Positions 22,812 through 26,070 of a DNA stretch of 26,070 nucleotides are shown piece after piece. Origin of the DNA: Pseudomonadota bacterium (GTDB lineage Bacteria > Pseudomonadota > Alphaproteobacteria > Sphingomonadales > Sphingomonadaceae); assembly GCA_023433445.1 (NCBI GenBank), contig JAEZCS010000201.1:1-26070 (forward strand). Reading direction: 5' to 3'. The position numbers were made by a program, and so were the translations under genes. The first letter of the stretch is position 1. The number at the start of each line of letters is the position of its first letter. The notes beneath the pieces are model-generated. The model searched no databases. It had not been told where the DNA came from and saw only the letters and a program-made list of their open reading frames with translations.

Positions 22812-23594
22812 TCAATGCACGCCCGGCGCGCCGGGGAACTGCTCATAATATTGGCCGGTCAGCATGCCGCCATCGACCGCAATCTCCGCCCCGGCCAGAT
22901 AGGAAGCCTCGTCGCTCGCCAGGAACAGCGTCGCGCGCGCGACTTCCTCGGGCGCACCCACCCGCTGAAGTGGCACATTGCCGAACCGTTCATTGACCTT
23001 CTCGCGGGTGGAACCGTCATGATTGGTCATGACCGTGTCGACGCCGCCCGGATGCACCGAATTGACGCGAATGCCGCGATGGCCAAGCTCCAGGGCAGCA
23101 ACCCGCGTCAGCCCCCGAACGCCCCATTTGCTTGACGAATAGGCGGCAAGGCCGTTGGCGCCCTTCATCCCATCGACAGAAGAAATATTGACGATCGCGC
23201 CCTTGCCCCGCGCGATCATGCCCGGCGCAACCGCCTTGATCCCCAGAAATTCGCCGGTCAAATTGACCTTCAACACCCGCTCATAATCGGCCAGCGACGT
23301 GTCCAACAATGTTTTGAACAGCAGGATGCCCGCATTATTGACCAATATGTCGACCGGGCCCAAATCCGCTTCGACAGCGCGGACCAGGTCGGCCCACCCC
23401 TGCTCGCTCGTCACATCATGGCGATAGAAACGCGCAGCATCGCCCAGTTCGGCCGCCAGTTGCGCGCCATCTTCTTCCAGAACATCGGCAATCGCGACTT
23501 TGGCGCCTTCCTCGGCGAACAGACGACTTGTCGCGGCGCCCATGCCGCGCGCGCCGCCTGTGATGATTGCAACCTTACCCTGCAAACGGCCCAT
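22812..23594 (-). CDS. SDR of the 3alpha(20beta)-hydroxysteroid-dehydrogenase type
   Basis: 260 residues. All SDR motifs are present and standard: TGGARGMG (residues 12-19), NNAG (about 86-89), Ser139, Tyr152 and Lys156 (YSSSK), with the NISSVDGMKGANG strand-loop and SKWGVRGLTRVAALELG helix that characterise the 3alpha,20beta-hydroxysteroid dehydrogenase group. Asp in IADVLEED at the end of strand 2 favours NAD(H). Similar enzymes oxidise or reduce secondary alcohols on steroids, terpenoids and other alicyclic compounds, so the substrate is not fixed by the similarity. The start is ATG at 23594, preceded by AGGA; an in-frame ATG at 23612 has a weaker site. A palindrome, ACGCA TAAC TGCGT, lies upstream at 23633-23646. 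It is followed by the AhpD-like gene. Confidence 0.9.
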   Translation of the reverse strand: MGRLQGKVAIITGGARGMGAATSRLFAEEGAKVAIADVLEEDGAQLAAELGDAARFYRHDVTSEQGWADLVRAVEADLGPVDILVNNAGILLFKTLLDTSLADYERVLKVNLTGEFLGIKAVAPGMIARGKGAIVNISSVDGMKGANGLAAYSSSKWGVRGLTRVAALELGHRGIRVNSVHPGGVDTVMTNHDGSTREKVNERFGNVPLQRVGAPEEVARATLFLASDEASYLAGAEIAVDGGMLTGQYYEQFPGAPGVH

Positions 23595-23629
23595 CGAGTC
23601 CTGCCTCTCCATCGCTCATGCCGCCGACT

Positions 23630-23647
23630 GTTACGCATAACTGCGTT
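23630..23647. promoter_or_regulatory. Candidate operator palindrome upstream of the SDR
   Basis: ACGCA (23633-23637) and TGCGT (23642-23646) flank TAAC as a perfect inverted repeat, inside a longer GTTACGCATAACTGCG. It lies about 40 bases before the start of the leftward SDR. The same TACGCA/TGCGTA core recurs in other intergenic gaps of this window. Dyad seen; protein unknown. Confidence 0.35.
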
Positions 23648-23734
23648 CTTATCCGCTTCGGCGGCTCCATACGCGTGGATAAACCCCGGCAGGATCAAGG
23701 GCAACTGGAATCGAGGGGGCTCTTCTTCACCGCA

Positions 23735-24241
23735 TCAGGACGCGGCAGGCAACTCGCCCAAAGCCACATAACGCGGCGTGCCATCTTCGCCGATCTCTTC
23801 GGTCAGGATCGACGTGATGCGGCTCACCGACTCCGCGATCCACCAGCGGCCATCCTGCTTGCGATAGACATCCTGATATTCGACCGCGAGCCGCGTGACC
23901 GATCGCGTCGCAAGAATGATCGTGCGGAAATTGAGCGACCAGCGTCCCCGCGCTTCGTCCGGGCTGACCAATTCTATGTCGGCGTTCGTCGCATGATGAA
24001 TGTCATAAACACCGCCCGCCATCGCCATCTTCTGGAATATGGCGATGAACTCGTCACGATCGGTGAACAGTGGAAAATTCTGATAATCGAGTCTGATGCC
24101 CTGCGGCAGAAAAGTCTCGCGCAATTCCTCGACCAGCTTCAGGTCGCAGGCCCGCAGGTAGCGCGCCTTCAATTGGCGGATCGCGTTGACATCTTCCAGT
24201 GCCGTGACACGCGCGGCGAGTTCTTCAACATTGATCGACAT
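23735..24241 (-). CDS. SnoaL-like (NTF2 fold) protein
   Basis: 168 residues. The N-terminal helix VEELAARVTALEDVNAIRQLKARYLRACD followed by LPQGIRLDYQNFPLFTDRDEF, the HHATNADIELVSPDEARGRWSL strands and VYRKQDGRWWIAESVSR is a clear SnoaL_4 pattern, with HHATNADI being the strand that lines the pocket in this group. No catalytic assignment is made. The start is ATG at 24241 with AAGGAGAG upstream. It is followed by a 140-base gap, with the SDR dyad, before the next gene, so it may form its own unit with the Lrp genes upstream or be separate. It is the third stand-alone NTF2-like gene here. Confidence 0.82.
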   Translation of the reverse strand: MSINVEELAARVTALEDVNAIRQLKARYLRACDLKLVEELRETFLPQGIRLDYQNFPLFTDRDEFIAIFQKMAMAGGVYDIHHATNADIELVSPDEARGRWSLNFRTIILATRSVTRLAVEYQDVYRKQDGRWWIAESVSRITSILTEEIGEDGTPRYVALGELPAAS

Positions 24242-24281
24242 GATACTCTCCTTGGGACGGGGCCCCTGTTCTTGCGGAATG

Positions 24282-24300
24282 GGTCAGAGCCTGTCTGACC
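24282..24300. repeat. Short inverted repeat between Lrp-type gene and NTF2-like gene
   Basis: GGTCAGA (24282-24288) and TCTGACC (24294-24300) form a perfect seven-base stem with a five-base loop, lying in the 71-base gap after the Lrp/AsnC gene (leftward). No U run follows on the - strand, so it is a weak terminator candidate; a regulator site is equally possible. Confidence 0.4.
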
Positions 24301-24312
24301 GGCTCCTTGTTT

Positions 24313-24804
24313 TCAGCCTGCGGCGACGTTCCGCGTAATCTTGGCGATCCCCGCTTCATATTTGAGGTTGTGGACGGACACGGACGTTTCGACGCGCTGT
24401 ACCCCTGGCATCGGCCGGATGCGCTCCGTCACCAGATCGTTCAACTGCTCGATGTTGGTGAACAGGCCCATCGCCAGCAGGCTGTAACGGCCTAGCAGCA
24501 CGATGACGCATGTGATTTCCTCAAGATCCGACAGGCTGCGCGCCAATTCGGACACCTGCGACGGATCGGCGTCGATCCCCATCATGCAAAGGTTGGGCGA
24601 CCCGGCCATGCGAAAGTCGGTGACGACCGTGAACTGGATCAATCCCTCATTCTGCAATCTTTTGACGCGGGTACGGATCGTGCCTTCGGTGACCCCCAGT
24701 TCGGCGGCAATCGCCCGGTTCGAAATGCGCGCGTCACGCGCGAGCTTTTCGACGATGCCCTGGTCCAACTTGTCCAGGCGCGCCCAGTCAGCCCTTGCCG
24801 TCAC
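24313..24804 (-). CDS. Lrp/AsnC-family transcriptional regulator
   Basis: 163 residues. The N-terminal helix-turn-helix (LDQGIVEKLARDARISNRAIAAELGVTEGTIRTRVKRLQNEGLI) and the C-terminal RAM domain (DADPSQVSELARSL, VIVLLGRYSLLAMG, MPGVQRVETSVSVHNLKY) are both typical. Such proteins bind DNA as dimers to hexadecamers and sense small molecules, often amino acids or aromatic acids. The start is a GTG (24804) overlapping the stop of the upstream Lrp-type gene by four bases (GTGA), so translation of the two is coupled. Its local targets are unknown; it lies next to the leftward NTF2-like gene and the esterase. Confidence 0.92.
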   Translation of the reverse strand: MTARADWARLDKLDQGIVEKLARDARISNRAIAAELGVTEGTIRTRVKRLQNEGLIQFTVVTDFRMAGSPNLCMMGIDADPSQVSELARSLSDLEEITCVIVLLGRYSLLAMGLFTNIEQLNDLVTERIRPMPGVQRVETSVSVHNLKYEAGIAKITRNVAAG

Positions 24805-25283
24805 AGCGGCACCACGTTGAATTCATATTTGACAATATCCACCGCCACCCCCGACGTTATGTGAATGACCCCATCGACGCTCGCGATCTGGTCGAACAGC
24901 ATCGGCTGAACCTCGCCAAAGTCGCGCAGCGCCACGAGCAGTTCCACATCATGTTCACCGCTCATGATGTTGACGCTCAATACTTCGGGAATGTCGGCCA
25001 GGTCACGGCCGACATCCTGAACGCTGCGGCCCTGCACCTTGACGCCAAGTGCAATGATCACATTATAGCCATGGGCCGCGAAGTCTGTGACGGCCACCAC
25101 ACGCATAGCGCGGGCGTCCTCCATCTTCTGGAGCCGAGCGGACACCGTGGCGGCGGTCACGGAAAGCCGCTCTGCAATTTCCTGGTTGGTCGCGCGGCCG
25201 TTGGTCCGAAGTATCTCTATGATATTCGTGTCGAGCGTATCCAGCGATGGCGGCGTTGTTTTCCGCCCGCTTCTGATCTGCAT
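24801..25283 (-). CDS. Lrp/AsnC-family transcriptional regulator, tandem partner
   Basis: 160 residues. Helix-turn-helix at residues about 15-60 (LDTLDTNIIEILRTNGRATNQEIAERLSVTAATVSARLQKME) and a RAM effector domain after residue 70 (MSGEHDVELLVALRDF, IASVDGVIHITSGVAVDIVKYEF). It differs clearly from its downstream partner, so the pair is an old duplication or a combination of two lineages rather than a recent copy. ATG at 25283; the upstream ribosome site is weak (a G-rich stretch). Both are transcribed leftward, and hetero-oligomers are conceivable. It precedes the esterase gene's 3' end by 110 bases. Confidence 0.92.
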   Translation of the reverse strand: MQIRSGRKTTPPSLDTLDTNIIEILRTNGRATNQEIAERLSVTAATVSARLQKMEDARAMRVVAVTDFAAHGYNVIIALGVKVQGRSVQDVGRDLADIPEVLSVNIMSGEHDVELLVALRDFGEVQPMLFDQIASVDGVIHITSGVAVDIVKYEFNVVPL

Positions 25284-25393
25284 TCTTGCCCCGCCTTCAA
25301 AAATGTAGCTGGTTTAATAGCGCGCACTTACGCACAGCACCAGACTCAAAGCTGGTATTGCCGCTGTTTGCCCATTTTCTGTCGCTTGTCCTG

Positions 25394-26070
25394 CTATACT
25401 TCAGCAGGATGGAGCGCCTTGCGCAGCGCGGCCACGGCATCGCGCTTCATCTGCCGGACGGGCGGCGCATCGTGCAGCACATCGAAGCCATGATAGGCGC
25501 CCGGATAGACATGCAGCTCAGCCGCCACCCCCGCCTCGATCAGCCGCCGCGCATAGTCCATGTCCTCGACCAGGAAGAGGTCGAGCGCGCCGACGCAGAT
25601 GAAGGCGGGCGGCAATCCTGCCAGATCATCGGCGCGCGCGGGAGCGGCATAGGGTGATATGTCGGCCGATCCGGGCTCCTGCCCCAACAGGCACCGCCAG
25701 CCAAAGGCGTTTGCCTGCGGCGTCCATACGAACGCGCCCAGATGGGCAGGCAGGCGGGTGATGCAGGTGCGGTCATCCAGCATGGGATAGACCAGGTTCT
25801 GATGCGCGATCGCCGGGCCGCCCCGGTCGCGCGCCAGCAGCGCCAGCGCCGCAGCCAGGCCGCCCCCTGCGCTCTCCCCGCGCACGGCGATCTTCGCCCG
25901 GTCGACGCCCAGTTGCTCTGCGCTCTCATGCAGCCATTGCAGGGCCACGTAGCAATCCTCGACCGCCCCTGGCTCCACCGTCTCGGGCGCGAGCCGGTAA
26001 TCGACCGACACGATCAAGGCCGAGGCGGAACGCGCAAGCTCGATGTTGGAAAGGTGATTGGTCGCCACCG
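25394..26070 (-). CDS. Hormone-sensitive-lipase-type alpha/beta hydrolase (cut by window end)
   Basis: The last 225 residues or so of a serine esterase; the gene continues past the right edge, so the oxyanion HGGG motif is not visible. Seen are SVDYRLAPE (typical of the hormone-sensitive-lipase family), the nucleophile elbow GESAGG, the region FICVGALDLFLVEDMDYA with the likely catalytic Asp, and YPGAYHGFD with the catalytic His. Stop TAG at 25394-25396. These enzymes hydrolyse short-chain esters, and some hydrolyse lactones or steroid esters. With a Baeyer-Villiger enzyme in the same region, a role in opening an ester or lactone product is possible but not shown. No strong terminator follows; a weak inverted repeat overlaps the stop (25390-25395 with 25403-25408). 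Confidence 0.88.
   Translation of the reverse strand, partial: VATNHLSNIELARSASALIVSVDYRLAPETVEPGAVEDCYVALQWLHESAEQLGVDRAKIAVRGESAGGGLAAALALLARDRGGPAIAHQNLVYPMLDDRTCITRLPAHLGAFVWTPQANAFGWRCLLGQEPGSADISPYAAPARADDLAGLPPAFICVGALDLFLVEDMDYARRLIEAGVAAELHVYPGAYHGFDVLHDAPPVRQMKRDAVAALRKALHPAEV

Noticed and set aside
25390..25408. Inverted repeat at the esterase stop as a terminator
   Set aside because: Only six paired bases with a seven-base loop, it overlaps the stop codon and no U run follows on the - strand.
1..26070. tRNA, rRNA, CRISPR array, insertion sequence, integrase or phage gene
   Set aside because: No cloverleaf-like arms, regular direct-repeat array, transposase motif or terminal inverted repeat was found on reading both strands; a short or degraded one could still be missed without a search.

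Overview
The window is GC-rich and densely coded, with short intergenic gaps, frequent ATGA/GTGA gene overlaps and a recurrent strong Shine-Dalgarno close to AAGGAGAG. Protein style and gene content (Tad pilus genes next to a large oxidoreductase set) point to an alphaproteobacterium, most likely a sphingomonad (Sphingobium/Novosphingobium/Sphingomonas type). That placement is inference from the proteins; no rRNA or other phylogenetic marker is present.

Region 1 (1-6856, + strand) is the 3' part of a Tad/Flp pilus locus: the end of a CpaE/TadZ-like protein, the CpaF/TadA ATPase, TadB and TadC membrane platform proteins, a TPR protein in the TadD position, a small exported protein of unknown role, a large TadG-like protein with a short collagen-like stretch, the Flp pilin itself and a TadE-like pseudopilin. 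The first seven genes overlap or abut by a few bases and must be one transcription unit. The secretin (CpaC), CpaB and prepilin peptidase genes are not in the window and probably lie upstream.

Region 2 (7099-10466, + strand) holds an aldo/keto reductase with its own terminator, then a large 2,4-dienoyl-CoA-reductase/Old Yellow Enzyme-type iron-sulfur flavoprotein. The second gene has repeated ATAAC/GTTAT half-sites upstream and ends at a bidirectional terminator.

Region 3 (10484-18207, - strand) is an eight-gene operon read leftward: two NTF2/SnoaL-like proteins, an Old Yellow Enzyme homologue, three short-chain dehydrogenases (SDRs), a fumarate-reductase/ketosteroid-dehydrogenase-type flavoprotein and a Baeyer-Villiger-type monooxygenase. 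A divergent AraC-family regulator (18286-19377) is the obvious candidate controller. The enzyme mix fits oxidation of an alicyclic alcohol or ketone, possibly steroid- or terpenoid-like: alcohol to ketone (SDR), adjustment of ring unsaturation (flavoprotein, OYE), then oxygen insertion to a lactone (BVMO). The substrate cannot be read from the sequence.

Region 4 (19371-26070) continues the catabolic theme: a luciferase-like oxidoreductase (-) divergent from an SDR plus an EthD-NTF2 fusion protein (+), then a leftward series of an AhpD/CMD-like protein, a 3alpha,20beta-HSD-like SDR, another NTF2-like protein, two tandem overlapping Lrp/AsnC regulators and the 3' part of a hormone-sensitive-lipase-type esterase cut by the window edge. 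Across regions 3 and 4 there are five SDRs, four NTF2-like domains and three regulators, so this looks like a specialised degradation cluster. No tRNA, rRNA, CRISPR array, insertion sequence or phage gene was seen, and no gene-free stretch exceeds 300 bases.
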